Notes: generated by a model not told the origin, from the sequence alone. A DNA stretch of 64,000 nucleotides from Variovorax paradoxus (GCF_022009635.1 NZ_CP091716.1:6035501-6099500); one strand, 5' to 3'; numbered from the stretch's first letter, positions 28,872 to 39,173 are shown. Numbers and translations are program-made.

Positions 28872-29507
28872 TCAGAGCCCGCTGAAGGCGCGATGGGCCA
28901 GCATCGCGGCCAGCAGCAGCATGGTGCCGCCGATGAGCCCGTCGAGCATCTGCCAGGCGCGCGGCCGAGCGAACACCGGCGCGAGCAGGCGCGCACCGAA
29001 GCCCAGCGAGGTGAACCACAGCGCGCTGGCGGTGGCCGCGCCCGCCACGAACCAGACCTTCAGCAGCCCCGCGTACTGCGCGCCGGCGCTGCCCACGAGC
29101 AGCACGGTGTCGAGGTAGACATGCGGATTCAGCAGCGTGAAGCCGGCCGCCTGCGCGACCACGGCCGCGCGCGACAGCGACGCACCCTGTGCCGTGGCCT
29201 GCAGCGCGGCGGGCCGGCGCGAGCGCCACAGCGCCTTCAGGCCATAGGTGCAGAGGAATACGGCGCCGAACGCAGCGAGCGCGGTGGCCAGCATCGGGCG
29301 GCCCTTCAGCGCCTGCGCCATGCCGGCCACGCCGGCGCCGATCAACACCGCGTCGCTGGCCGCGCAGAACAACACCACCGCGCCCACGTGTTCGCGCCGC
29401 AAGCCCTGGCGCAGCACGTAGGCGTTCTGCGCGCCGATGGCGACGATGAGGACCAGGCTCATGAAGAGCCCGTTGACGAAGGCGGGGGTGACTTGTACGG
29501 CTTGCAT
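28872..29507 (-). CDS. argO: LysE/ArgO-family basic amino acid exporter
   Basis: Inner-membrane exporter for L-arginine and/or L-lysine, 211 residues with about six helices. The N-terminal FMSLVLIVAIGAQNAYVLRQGL is the diagnostic LysE motif; TLLNPHVYLDTVLLVGS is the second conserved region. Divergent from an ArgP/LysG-type regulator across 78 bases, the pairing known for ArgO and LysE systems. ArgO rather than LysE is a guess from proteobacterial context. Confidence 0.92.
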   Translation of the reverse strand: MQAVQVTPAFVNGLFMSLVLIVAIGAQNAYVLRQGLRREHVGAVVLFCAASDAVLIGAGVAGMAQALKGRPMLATALAAFGAVFLCTYGLKALWRSRRPAALQATAQGASLSRAAVVAQAAGFTLLNPHVYLDTVLLVGSAGAQYAGLLKVWFVAGAATASALWFTSLGFGARLLAPVFARPRAWQMLDGLIGGTMLLLAAMLAHRAFSGL

Positions 29508-29554
29508 GGTCCGAGCTTGCGGCCTGACCGTGATTAACTCAAACTAAACTTTCT

Positions 29555-29569
29555 AACTGCTGTTCAGTT
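29555..29569. promoter_or_regulatory. Candidate ArgP/LysG operator
   Basis: AACTG-N5-CAGTT inverted repeat inside the 78-base argO/argP intergenic region, which is unusually AT-rich for this genome and holds further T-N11-A spacings. Only position and symmetry support it. Confidence 0.4.
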
Positions 29570-29585
29570 TTACTTCACCGTCACC

Positions 29586-30500
29586 ATGCTTGACTACGCC
29601 GCCCTGAATGCTCTCGCAGCCGTCGTGCGCGAGGGCAGCTTCGAACGCGCCGCCCGCGCGCTGCACGTCACGCCGTCAGCGGTGTCGCAGCGCATCAGGC
29701 AGCTGGAGGAGCGCACCGGCGGCGCCCTGCTCGTGCGCGGCCAGCCCTGCGTGGCGACGGAAGCCGGGCTGCAACTGTGCCGCCACGTCGAGCGCGTGGG
29801 CATGCTGGAGCACGAACTGCGCGACGCCCTGCCCGCGCTGGGCATGGGCAGCGGCGAGGCCGGCGATGAGCGCCTGACGGTGCGCGTGGCCGTCAACGCC
29901 GACAGCCTGGCGACCTGGTTCATCGCGGCCGCGGCCGCCTTCACGGCGCAGGCGCAAACGGTGCTGCTCGACCTCACGGTGGACGACCAGGACCACACGG
30001 CCGAGCGGCTGCGCAGCGGCGCGGTGCTGGCGGCCGTGACCGCGCTGGCGAAGCCGGTGGCCGGCTGCAACAGCGAGGCGCTGGGCACTGTGCACTACGT
30101 GGCCGCCGCCAGCCCGGAATTCGTGCGCGACCATTTCGCCAAGGGCGTGGGCGCGCGCACGCTGGCGAACGCGCCGAGCCTGGTGTTCGACCGCAAGGAC
30201 CGGCTGCAGGCGCGCTGGGTGCGGCGCATCTGCCATCGCAATGTCGAGACGCCACGGCACTGGGTACCCTCGCCCACCGCCTTCGTCGAGGCGGCCTGCG
30301 CTGGAATGGGCTGGGGCATGCATCCGACCAGCATGGTGGCCGAAGCCATCCGTGAAGGCAGGCTGGTGGAACTGGTTCCCGGCTCGACACTGCCGGTGCC
30401 GCTCTACTGGCAGCAGGCGCGCGCGGCGTCGCGCCTGCTGGAAAGACTGGGCGCGGCGGTTCGCGCTGCCGCCAGCCAGGGGCCGCACGCCCTGGCCTAG
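29586..30500 (+). CDS. argP: LysR-family regulator of the ArgP/LysG type
   Basis: A 304-residue LTTR. DYAALNALAAVVREGSFERAA and VTPSAVSQRIRQLEERTGG form the HTH, and the C-terminal part shows LVFDRKDRLQARWVRR and GMGWGMHPTSMVAEAI, blocks typical of ArgP (IciA). In characterised members, arginine or lysine binding switches the divergent exporter on. The gene diverges from argO, matching that role. Convergent with the M16 peptidase gene. Confidence 0.92.
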   Translation: MLDYAALNALAAVVREGSFERAARALHVTPSAVSQRIRQLEERTGGALLVRGQPCVATEAGLQLCRHVERVGMLEHELRDALPALGMGSGEAGDERLTVRVAVNADSLATWFIAAAAAFTAQAQTVLLDLTVDDQDHTAERLRSGAVLAAVTALAKPVAGCNSEALGTVHYVAAASPEFVRDHFAKGVGARTLANAPSLVFDRKDRLQARWVRRICHRNVETPRHWVPSPTAFVEAACAGMGWGMHPTSMVAEAIREGRLVELVPGSTLPVPLYWQQARAASRLLERLGAAVRAAASQGPHALA

Positions 30501-30508
30501 TCGCCCGC

Positions 30509-31894
30509 CTACTGCTGCGTCTTGGCGGCGGCCGCCTGGGCGGGCTTGCCGCCCACCACCACCGTCACCATGCGCTCCGGCTGCAGCTTGCGCTGGAACG
30601 CTGCCTTGATGTCCGCCGCCGTGACCGCATTCATGCGCGCGGTCCAGGTGTCGAGGTAGTCCAGCGGCAGGTCGTGCCATGCGATGTTGGCGACGTTGCC
30701 GATCAGCTTGCGGTTGCTGTCGAGCAGCAGCGGGAAGCCGCCGATCACGTTGTCCTTGGCGGCCTTGAGTTCGCTCGCGGTCGGGCCCTCGGCCACGAAC
30801 TTCGCGAGCACTTCGCGCGACACCTTCACCGCTTCCTCGGCCTGGTCGGGCCGGGTCTGGAAGCCGATGCGGAACGCGCCCGCCTCGAGCCCCGGCGCGA
30901 AGCCGCTGTAGATGCTGTAGGTGAGGCCGCGCTTCTCGCGCACCTGGTCGGTCAGGCGCGACACGAAACCGCCGCCGCCCAGCACGTAGTTGCCCAGCGT
31001 GAGCGCGAAGTGGTCCGGGTCCTTGCGCGGATAGCCGGGCTGGCCGATGAAGACGTGGGCCTGCGCCGAATCGAACGGAATGCGCTCGTCCTTCGCCGCC
31101 GTGAGCGCGGCCACGGGCGCGATGGCCGGCAGGGGCGTGCAGGCCTCGGGGCCGGGCAGGCGCGACAGCAGCGTGTTGGCGAGCGTCTCGGCCTCGGCGC
31201 GCGTGACCGCGCCGACGATGCTGAGCTTGGCGCGGCACGGCACCATCAGCTGCTGATAGCGCTGGCGCATGGCGGCGGTGTCGATGCGCGCCAGCGTTTC
31301 CTCGGTCACTTCCTGCCCGTAGGGGTGCGTGCCGTACGCCGCCTGCGCGAACGCACGGCCGGCCACGGTCGCGGGCTTGGTGTTGGCTTCCTTGATGGCG
31401 GCGTTGATGCGCTCGCGCTCGCGCTGCCACACGTCGTCGGGGAAGGCCGGCTCGCCGATCTCGCGCGAGGCCAGCGTGACAGCCTTCTTCAGCAGCGCCG
31501 GGTCGGACAGCGTGCGCAGCGAATAGCTGGTGCGGTCGGTGCCCGCGCTCACGTCGAAGCTGGCGCCCAGGTCGGCCCAGGCTTCGCCGAGGGCGTTCTG
31601 GTCGAGCGCCGGCTCGCCGCCCTTGCCCGCGCGCACGCCCTTCTCGACCATCGCGGCCGTGGTGCTGGCCAGGCCGGCCTGCGACGCGGGGTCACGGCGG
31701 CTGCCGGCGTCGAAGTCGACCTGCATGTCGACGATCGGCAGCGCATTGGTCGACACGAGATAGATCTTGGCGCCGTTGGCGAGCGTCCAGTGCTGGATCG
31801 GCAGCGCGGCGTGCGCGCCGGTCATGCCCGCGAGTGCCGCCGCGCCTGCAAGCACGAGAGCGCGCGCGGTTTTCTTCAGAGTCTTGTTCGTCAT
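30509..31894 (-). CDS. M16-family zinc-peptidase homologue, likely non-catalytic subunit
   Basis: A 461-residue exported M16 (pitrilysin/insulinase-like) protein with an N-terminal signal peptide ending AHA (~residues 1-29). It lacks the inverted zinc motif HxxEH: the corresponding region reads GLASTTAAMVEKG. It keeps the family blocks TWALANGAK-like start, VLGGGGFVSRLTDQVREKRGLTYSIYSGF and RPDQAEEA. It follows, by 14 bases, a gene whose product has an intact HALEH, so the pair probably forms a heterodimer like processing-peptidase alpha/beta. Targets unknown. Confidence 0.9.
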   Translation of the reverse strand: MTNKTLKKTARALVLAGAAALAGMTGAHAALPIQHWTLANGAKIYLVSTNALPIVDMQVDFDAGSRRDPASQAGLASTTAAMVEKGVRAGKGGEPALDQNALGEAWADLGASFDVSAGTDRTSYSLRTLSDPALLKKAVTLASREIGEPAFPDDVWQRERERINAAIKEANTKPATVAGRAFAQAAYGTHPYGQEVTEETLARIDTAAMRQRYQQLMVPCRAKLSIVGAVTRAEAETLANTLLSRLPGPEACTPLPAIAPVAALTAAKDERIPFDSAQAHVFIGQPGYPRKDPDHFALTLGNYVLGGGGFVSRLTDQVREKRGLTYSIYSGFAPGLEAGAFRIGFQTRPDQAEEAVKVSREVLAKFVAEGPTASELKAAKDNVIGGFPLLLDSNRKLIGNVANIAWHDLPLDYLDTWTARMNAVTAADIKAAFQRKLQPERMVTVVVGGKPAQAAAAKTQQ

Positions 31895-31908
31895 GGAATC
31901 GGGACCTT

Positions 31909-33357
31909 TCAGCGCAGCTCGCCAGCGGGCGCCGCGAAGCCGCGGCCGCGCTTGGCCTCGGGCGGCAGGGGCCGCAGCGTGGCGACCGTGAGCTGGTCGT
32001 CGCCGAAGTACTTGGCGGCCACGGCCTGCACCTGCGCGGCCGTGACGGACTGCAGCCGGGCGACGATGCGCTCGCTGGCGTCCAGCGGCAGGCCCTGGAT
32101 CCAGTTGCTGCCGAGTTCGCGCGCCTGCGCCATCACCGAGTCGCGCTTGTAGGTCTCGCTGGCCACCCATTGCGTCTTGACGCGGGCCAGTTCGGCTTCG
32201 CCCACGCCGTCCTTGGCGATGCGCGCCACCTGCGCGCGCAAGGCGGCCTCGACCGCCTCGGCGCTCTTGCCGGCGGCCGGCACGCCTTCGAGCACGAAGA
32301 GCTGCGGGCCGCGGCCGACGAAGCCCGCGTAGGCGCCAGCCGAGTCGGCGACGCGGTCGGGGCCCTGGGTGAGCGCGCGGTCGAGCCGGGCGCCGGCATA
32401 GCCGTCGAGCACGGCGGACAGCACCACCAGCGCCCAGGCGTCGCTGTTCACGTCGTCGATGCTGGCGATCTGCGGCACGCGGTAGGCCAGCGACACGTAG
32501 GCCTGCTCGGCGGGGGCCTTGAATTCGAGGCGGCGGATGCCGCGCTGCACCGGCTCCACGCGCGGCTTGCGCACGGGCACGGCACGCGCGGGAATGCGGC
32601 CGTAGTATTTCTCGGCCATCGCGCGGACCTGGGCCACGTCGACGTCGCCGGCCACCACCAGCACGGCGTTGGCGGGCACGTACCAGCGCTGGTGGAAGTC
32701 GCGCACGTCAGCCGGGGTCATGGCGTCGAGGTCGCTCATCCAGCCAACCACGGGGCGGTGGTAAGGCGACGCGATGAAGACGGCGGCGTTCTGCTGCTCG
32801 CCGAGCAGGGCGCGCGGCTGGTCTTCGGTGCGCAGTCGGCGCTCTTCCTTGACGACCTCGATCTCGCGCTTGAATTCGTCGTCGGGCCACTGGTTGTTGG
32901 CGAAGCGGTCGGATTCGAGCTTCATCACCTGCTCGAGGCTGCCGACCGGAATCTGCTGGTAGTAGCCGGTGTAGTCGCGGGTGGTGAAGGCGTTTTCCTG
33001 GCCGCCGAGGGCCGCCACGCGGCGCGAGAACTCGCCGGGCTTGATGTCCTTGGTGCCCTTGAACATCATGTGTTCGAGCGCATGTGCAACCCCAGAGGTG
33101 CCGTCGACTTCATCGAGGGAGCCGACCCGCACCCAGACCATCTGTACCGCCGTGGGCGAGCGCCGGTCGGGCTGCACGATCAGCGTCATGCCGTTGGGCA
33201 GCGTGAATTGCTGGGGTCCCGGCGCGGCCGCGGTGGCGGCGGACGAAGCGGCGGGGGCCGGTGTGGACTGAGCCTGCGCAGGCACGGCCCACGGCGCCAC
33301 GAGCGCCATTGCCAGTACCGCACCAGACGCAGCACGGCGTGGCGGGAGGTGTTTCAT
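31909..33357 (-). CDS. M16-family zinc metallopeptidase, catalytic
   Basis: A 482-residue periplasmic M16 peptidase. Signal peptide with AVPAQA near residue 30 and a short Ala/Pro linker. The inverted zinc motif is HALEH (~94-98) in SGVAHALEHMMFKGT, and the downstream glutamate lies in the EREIEVVKEERR-like region. First gene of the two-gene peptidase operon; divergent from ftsY by 29 bases, so the two promoters must overlap or lie inside genes. Physiological substrate unknown. Confidence 0.93.
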   Translation of the reverse strand: MKHLPPRRAASGAVLAMALVAPWAVPAQAQSTPAPAASSAATAAAPGPQQFTLPNGMTLIVQPDRRSPTAVQMVWVRVGSLDEVDGTSGVAHALEHMMFKGTKDIKPGEFSRRVAALGGQENAFTTRDYTGYYQQIPVGSLEQVMKLESDRFANNQWPDDEFKREIEVVKEERRLRTEDQPRALLGEQQNAAVFIASPYHRPVVGWMSDLDAMTPADVRDFHQRWYVPANAVLVVAGDVDVAQVRAMAEKYYGRIPARAVPVRKPRVEPVQRGIRRLEFKAPAEQAYVSLAYRVPQIASIDDVNSDAWALVVLSAVLDGYAGARLDRALTQGPDRVADSAGAYAGFVGRGPQLFVLEGVPAAGKSAEAVEAALRAQVARIAKDGVGEAELARVKTQWVASETYKRDSVMAQARELGSNWIQGLPLDASERIVARLQSVTAAQVQAVAAKYFGDDQLTVATLRPLPPEAKRGRGFAAPAGELR

Positions 33358-33386
33358 AGAATGGGTCGGATTGTAAAAAGCTTCTG

Positions 33387-34652
<1,266 letters not shown>

Positions 34653-34674
34653 ACCGGCTGCTCCTCCAATAAAA

Positions 34675-34713
34675 AAACGGCCCTGGCTTGCGCCAGGGCC
34701 GTTTCTCTTTTCT
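34675..34713. terminator. Bidirectional intrinsic terminator
   Basis: AAACGGCCCTGGC (34675-34687) pairs perfectly with GCCAGGGCCGTTT (34692-34704); A-run before and CTCTTTT after. It can serve ftsY and the convergent lipoprotein gene. Confidence 0.88.
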
Positions 34714-34737
34714 TCTTCTCTTCTCCCCCTCGCCGGG

Positions 34738-35742
34738 TCAGACTCCGAACGGCGATGTCGGCATGCACAGGGCAGGCCCCGTGCAATTGGTGGCCTTGTA
34801 GTAGTAGTTGCGCGTCTGCGAGTTCACGATCATCGGCCCGATGAGTGCGAAGCCGTCCGCACCCAGCGTGTTCGACTGCTCGAGTTCCGCCGACAGCGTG
34901 TCCTTCGGCACCAGAGCCTGGTAGGTGAAGGTGCTGGACTGCGAAAGGTCCTTGGCGAAGATGTTTCCGAAGCTGTACGGTCCCCGGAAACGGAAGCCGC
35001 GAGCGCCTGCCTCTTCGAACTGCGCCAGGGTTGCGCCGACGTCGGATGCGTTGTCCTTCACCTCGTAGGCGAACGTGGAATTGCCGGACGAGCTCTTCTC
35101 GAAGACCGCGACCATCGCCGAGCCGAAAACATAGGCCGGTGCGGTATTGAAGTAGCCGTCAGCACCCTGCGCATTGCCACGGGTGATGAACTCGGACCTG
35201 CTGGCCGCCGCTGCCTCGGTGCGGTAGGTGTAGGTGGCATCGGTACCGCTTTCCTTGCGGTAGATCATCACCGGCACGTTGTTCACGCTGCTCGCACCGG
35301 CCCAGCGGTAGCCTCGCCCGCCCGCCTCGTTGGCCTGGGCCAGGAAGGCACTCGCGTCCGTCGGGGTCGCCTTCGTCTCGTAGACATAGGTGATGCTGCC
35401 CGTCTTGTAGTAGACGTTGGCGCCGGCCCCGGACTGGGCGTCCGTCAACGCGCCGAGGAACCTGAAGCCCTTGGTGCCCTCGGTATTGAGGTCGTTCAGG
35501 AAGGCACCGCCATCCGCCGGATAGGGCAGTTGCTCGTACAGGAAAGTGCTTGTGGCCGGCGCGGGCGCCGGAGCAGGAGGCTCCGCGGGCGGCGGAGCGG
35601 GAGCGGGAGCGGGAGCGGGGGGTGGGGACGGGAGAACGCCGATGGGTGCAAAGCCGTTGCCATCGTTGCCGCCGCCACCGCAAGCCGCCAGGGCAAGCGT
35701 CGCCGCGACTGCTGCGGCTATCGCCGCGAGTCTGAACTTCAT
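34738..35742 (-). CDS. Lipoprotein with five internal ~50-residue repeats
   Basis: A 334-residue probable lipoprotein of unknown function. Lipobox LALAAC places the lipidated Cys at 21, followed by Gly/Asn-rich and a Pro/Ala linker (~38-63). Five degenerate repeats begin near residues 65, 117, 169, 222 and 270, each opening T-[FY]-x-Y and ending with a G-x-x-G-[FY] turn ([45 protein letters not shown]). Such repeats suggest a beta-propeller-like or stacked-domain surface structure. GGAGG lies ten bases upstream of ATG 35742. Cys320 and Cys326 near the end could form a disulfide. Confidence 0.82.
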   Translation of the reverse strand: MKFRLAAIAAAVAATLALAACGGGGNDGNGFAPIGVLPSPPPAPAPAPAPPPAEPPAPAPAPATSTFLYEQLPYPADGGAFLNDLNTEGTKGFRFLGALTDAQSGAGANVYYKTGSITYVYETKATPTDASAFLAQANEAGGRGYRWAGASSVNNVPVMIYRKESGTDATYTYRTEAAAASRSEFITRGNAQGADGYFNTAPAYVFGSAMVAVFEKSSSGNSTFAYEVKDNASDVGATLAQFEEAGARGFRFRGPYSFGNIFAKDLSQSSTFTYQALVPKDTLSAELEQSNTLGADGFALIGPMIVNSQTRNYYYKATNCTGPALCMPTSPFGV

Positions 35743-35935
35743 TGGGGAAAAACCTCCGGGATCCAAATGTTGTGAGCGCACTGGCAAGGGATCGGACAGG
35801 AGGCCGAAACGCCAGGGCCCGCCTAAGTTAAAGCGGCGCCACTGCATTCACCAGTGCCAAAAGTCATGACATCTGTCGTCTATGGATCGCATTGGTTATT
35901 AAATTAATACCAATAGCCTCCAATTACCAAGAAGG
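35743..35935. other. AT-rich intergenic region upstream of the repeat lipoprotein
   Basis: 193 bases between the histidine kinase stop and the lipoprotein start. It contains an AT-rich stretch with an inverted repeat ATTGGT / ACCAAT (35891-35914) and probably the lipoprotein promoter. I could not assign -35/-10 boxes. Confidence 0.35.
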
Positions 35936-37732
35936 CTAACGAGCCGTCACAACCTCGGCCATCGCCCGCAAAAGGGATTCGGCAGCCACGGGCTTGAACA
36001 GCACCGGCACGCGGGACTCGCGCACGCGCTGCAGCCGGTCCGGTGAGGTTTCGCCTGTGACGAGCAGCAACGGCATGGCCGCCCTGCCCTGGGCCGCGCC
36101 CTGGCTCAGGCGCAGGCCGGCGTCGAGCCCGTCGGCGCCATCGGCCAGCCGGTAATCGCACAGCAGCAGATCGAACGGCCGACCTTCGGCGGCCGCCTGC
36201 TGCAATGCCTCGGCGGCGGCCTCCTCACTGTCGACGGCATGCGCGTCCACCGCATGCGAGCGCAGCAGCCCGACCATGGCTTCCCGGATTTCCTGTTCGT
36301 CGTCGAGCAGCAGCACCCGCCCGGGCAGCACGGCCTCGGGCTTGTCGCTTCGCCGTGTCGACAGCGCCCCGGCAGCCGCCACGCGGGCCGGCGCCTTCAC
36401 CGCGGGCACCACCACGCGAAAGAAAGTGCCCCGGCCCGGCCGCGAATGCATCTGCACCGGATGGCCGAGCAGCCGCGACAGCCGCTGCACGATCGACAGC
36501 CCGATGCCCAGCCCCCTGGAACGGTCTCGGCCCGGATTGTTGACCTGATAGAACTCCTCGAAGATCCGGCTCGACTGTTCGGGCGCGATGCCGATGCCGC
36601 TGTCGCGCACCTCGATCCACACCGCCTCGCCGCGGTCGCGCGCCGTCACGGTCACGCCGCCGCGCGTGGTGTATTTCAGCGCGTTGTCCATCAGGTTGGA
36701 CAGCATGCGGTGCAGCAGCTGCGGGTCGCTGTGCACCCACAGGCCGCTGGCGAGCACGCGCAGCTGCAGCTGCTTGTGCTCGGCCCTGGCCGCGAAGGTG
36801 TGGTTGAGCGGCAGGAACAGCGCGTCGAGCTGTACCGGCTGCGGCGCCGGCGTGACCACGCCCGCGTCGAGCCGCGAGACGTCGAGCATGGTGTCGAGCG
36901 ACGCGCCCAGCGCATTCACCGCGCGCATCAGGCGCTCGGCATTGCGGCGCTCGGGGCGGTCGCGCAGTTCGTTTTCCAGCGCGGCGCCGAACAGCGCAAT
37001 GGCGTGCAGCGGCTGGCGCAGGTCGTGGCTGGCGGTGCCGAGAAAGCGCGTTTTCTCTTCGCTGGCGCGCTCGGTGGCGGCGATCTGCTCGCCGAGCCGC
37101 GCGGCAAGCGCCTCGTTCTCGAAGCGCAGCATGAGCGACTCGGTGAGCAGCTTGTGCTGGCCGACGCCCGCGTGCAGCGTCAAAAGCAGGTAGGCCGCGC
37201 CGGCCGCCGCCAGGAACAGATGTAGGCCGTCGCCCTGCCAGGCCAGCGCGGTGATCATGCCGAGCGACATCGGCATCGTGTAGCCGAACAGCGCCGGCTT
37301 CAGCGGCCAGAGCGACTGCGCCGCGCGCGCGCAGCTGCCGACGATCACGGCCATCAGCAGCGAGGTCATGGGCAGGTTGTCGTGCGGCACGATGAGCCAG
37401 GGCACCACCGCGGTGATCATGCTCACCAGCGTGACCATGCGCGAGATCTTGCGCGCCCAGTAGGCGCTTTCGCGCGCGGGCCGCGCGGGCGTCCAGCGCG
37501 GCGTGAAGAGCACGTAGATGTCGGCGATCAGCAGCGTGGCGAGCCAGAACAGCAGGCTCGGGTCTTTCAGCTGCGAATAGATGATGGCGCCGAACACCAG
37601 CACGAACGCCATGTGCGTCAGCGTCGAGGCGATGTAGGTGCTGTAGACCGAGGCGATGTTCTCGCGCAGCACCCGCTGGCCGAGCATGTAGTCGGCGGAG
37701 GGCTCGCTGGGCGCCACGATCGGTGCGCTCAA
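35936..37732 (-). CDS. Membrane-bound hybrid sensor histidine kinase
   Basis: A 598-residue hybrid kinase. Residues ~40-190 contain about six membrane helices with no large periplasmic loop, so it probably senses a membrane or intracellular cue. HisKA box TASHDLRQPLHA puts the phosphorylated His at 236; the ATPase domain has NLMDNALKY, DSGIGI and GLGIGLSIVQRL. A C-terminal receiver (RVLLLDDEQE, LLLCDYRLADG, Asp ~526) ends with the lysine of LFKPV. One base separates it from the upstream LuxR-type response regulator on the same strand, so they form one signalling unit. Confidence 0.94.
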   Translation of the reverse strand: MSAPIVAPSEPSADYMLGQRVLRENIASVYSTYIASTLTHMAFVLVFGAIIYSQLKDPSLLFWLATLLIADIYVLFTPRWTPARPARESAYWARKISRMVTLVSMITAVVPWLIVPHDNLPMTSLLMAVIVGSCARAAQSLWPLKPALFGYTMPMSLGMITALAWQGDGLHLFLAAAGAAYLLLTLHAGVGQHKLLTESLMLRFENEALAARLGEQIAATERASEEKTRFLGTASHDLRQPLHAIALFGAALENELRDRPERRNAERLMRAVNALGASLDTMLDVSRLDAGVVTPAPQPVQLDALFLPLNHTFAARAEHKQLQLRVLASGLWVHSDPQLLHRMLSNLMDNALKYTTRGGVTVTARDRGEAVWIEVRDSGIGIAPEQSSRIFEEFYQVNNPGRDRSRGLGIGLSIVQRLSRLLGHPVQMHSRPGRGTFFRVVVPAVKAPARVAAAGALSTRRSDKPEAVLPGRVLLLDDEQEIREAMVGLLRSHAVDAHAVDSEEAAAEALQQAAAEGRPFDLLLCDYRLADGADGLDAGLRLSQGAAQGRAAMPLLLVTGETSPDRLQRVRESRVPVLFKPVAAESLLRAMAEVVTAR

Positions 37733-37733
37733 T

Positions 37734-38453
37734 TCAGTGCAGGGTGCTGATCAGTTGCGCGCGCGAGCGCATGCCGAACAGCAGCAGGATGGTCGAGACG
37801 TGGTTCTTCACGGTGCCTTCGCTCAGGTTGGCGAGTTGCGCGATTTCCTTGTTGGCCTTGCCTTCGAGCACCCACTGCAGCACCTGCATCTGGCGCGGGG
37901 TCAGTTCTTGCCAGGCGCTGGCATGGGCGAATTCGGCATAGCCGGCGAGCGGCTTGGACGCGGTCGGCGGCGGCGGCTCGGTAGTGCCGGGCGCCGAGGG
38001 GTCGAGCAGGCCGCAGGCGCGAATGAAGCTCACGACCTCCTTCAGGTCGGCCGACTTGGGCAGGAAGGCGGCCGCGCCCAGCGCCAGCACACCCTGCGCC
38101 AGCGTGCTGTTGCCGGTGCCCGAGAGCACCACGATGCGGGCGTCCGGAAAGCGCTGGCGGAAATCGGCCAGACCGCTCAGGCCGCGCGTGTCGGGCAGCG
38201 CCAGATCGAGCAGCACTAGGCCGATGGACGCTTGGTGGGCTTCGTACAGCACCAGGGCGTCAGCCACGTTGCCGGCCTCGAAAACCTCGATGCTGGCGCC
38301 GGAGGACGCAGCCTGCGCCTGGACCAGCGCACAGACGCCGAGGCGCAGCAGGTCGTGGTCGTCCACGACGAGGATCGCGGTGGGGGACTGGGCGGGTGCG
38401 CCGGCCTCGGCAGGCGGCTGCAAGGGCGTGGGTGAGGTGTCGAGGGAAGCCAC
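37734..38453 (-). CDS. NarL/LuxR-family response regulator
   Basis: A 239-residue regulator: receiver domain with LVVDDHDLLRLG and phospho-Asp in LVLLDLALPD (~residue 82), then a LuxR HTH in LTPRQMQVLQWVLEGKANKEIAQLANLSEG. The first ~22 residues are a Pro-rich leader. Its stop lies one base before the hybrid kinase start, giving an operon regulator-then-kinase. Divergent from the Mpo1-like gene. The targets are unknown. Confidence 0.94.
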   Translation of the reverse strand: MASLDTSPTPLQPPAEAGAPAQSPTAILVVDDHDLLRLGVCALVQAQAASSGASIEVFEAGNVADALVLYEAHQASIGLVLLDLALPDTRGLSGLADFRQRFPDARIVVLSGTGNSTLAQGVLALGAAAFLPKSADLKEVVSFIRACGLLDPSAPGTTEPPPPTASKPLAGYAEFAHASAWQELTPRQMQVLQWVLEGKANKEIAQLANLSEGTVKNHVSTILLLFGMRSRAQLISTLH

Positions 38454-38530
38454 GCGTTTGATCTTAGCGGCGCAGCGGCACGGTGAAAGTGCCCAAAGTC
38501 ATGCCATGCGCCCTCCCGTAGTGCTTTTAC

Positions 38531-38573
38531 GCTACTTTTTTGATAGCAAATACGCATGGCAAGCGCTCTTGCC
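38531..38573. repeat. Candidate dispersed hairpin repeat
   Basis: GCTAC-TTTTTTG-ATAGC followed by a perfect GGCAAG-CGCT-CTTGCC hairpin (38558-38573). From memory, similar GCTA..T-run..TAGC elements with an AAGCGCT core recur between genes of Comamonadaceae. This is the only copy I found in the window, so the repeat status is recall plus structure, not shown. Confidence 0.4.
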
Positions 38574-38638
38574 ATCGGGCTTTTCCATGGGCACCATCGA
38601 AGTTCCGCCGCATCGAACGGCGCCCACGGAGACCCACA

Positions 38639-39103
38639 ATGACGCATACCGCCGCCGCCCCGCTCGAATCGAGCGACCGCAAGGTCGACCGGCTGCTCGC
38701 CCACTACGAGGAGAGCCATCGGAACCCGACCAACGAACTGATCCATTTCGTGGCCATCCCGGCCATCATGCTGAGCATCGTCGGGCTGCTGTTCGCCATT
38801 CATCCATGGGTGGCGTATGTGTTCGTGGGGGCCAGCCTTGTCTATTACGCGCTGCTGCGGGCACCGGCCTTCCTGCTGACCATGGCTGTGCTGACGGCCA
38901 TCGCGCTGGCGCTGGTGCATGCGATGGGCGGCCTTGTATTGCCGGTTTCAGCCGCTATCTTTGTGGTGGCCTGGATCTTTCAGTTCGTGGGCCACAAGCT
39001 GGAAGGCAAGAAACCTTCGTTCTTCGAAGACATCCAATATCTCTGGGTCGGCCCGCTGTTCGTTCTGTCGAAGCTGTTTCTAAGGCTAGGCATCCGCTGG
39101 TAG
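38639..39103 (+). CDS. Mpo1-like (DUF962) membrane protein
   Basis: A 154-residue inner-membrane protein. DRLLAHYEESHRNPTNELIHFVAIP is the DUF962/Mpo1 signature with conserved His residues, and QFVGHKLEGKKPSFFEDIQYLWVGPLFV the second half; about four helices lie between. Yeast Mpo1 is an iron-dependent dioxygenase of 2-hydroxy fatty acids; whether bacterial members share that activity is unproven. ATG 38639 is chosen over an open upstream extension lacking similarity. Confidence 0.85.
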   Translation: MTHTAAAPLESSDRKVDRLLAHYEESHRNPTNELIHFVAIPAIMLSIVGLLFAIHPWVAYVFVGASLVYYALLRAPAFLLTMAVLTAIALALVHAMGGLVLPVSAAIFVVAWIFQFVGHKLEGKKPSFFEDIQYLWVGPLFVLSKLFLRLGIRW

Positions 39104-39146
39104 CCTCTGGCTATCAGCGCGATAGAAACTCAAGGGAACCCTTGGT

Positions 39147-39173
39147 TTAGCACTCCCTCTAACCGAGTGCTAA
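39147..39173 (+). promoter_or_regulatory. CIRCE element (HrcA operator) before rpoH
   Basis: TTAGCACTC-N9-GAGTGCTAA, an exact match to the CIRCE consensus with the exact 9-base spacer. It ends 28 bases before the rpoH start used here. HrcA is the established repressor that binds this element; its gene is outside the window. Confidence 0.95.

Noticed and set aside
34738..35742. Repeated sequence considered as CRISPR or tandem DNA repeat
   Set aside because: Repeats are visible at protein level only, are degenerate at DNA level, and lie inside an intact coding frame without spacer structure.
35891..35914. ATTGGT/ACCAAT inverted repeat as an insertion-sequence end or terminator
   Set aside because: Short 6-bp arms, no transposase, no target duplication, and no T-run in either direction.
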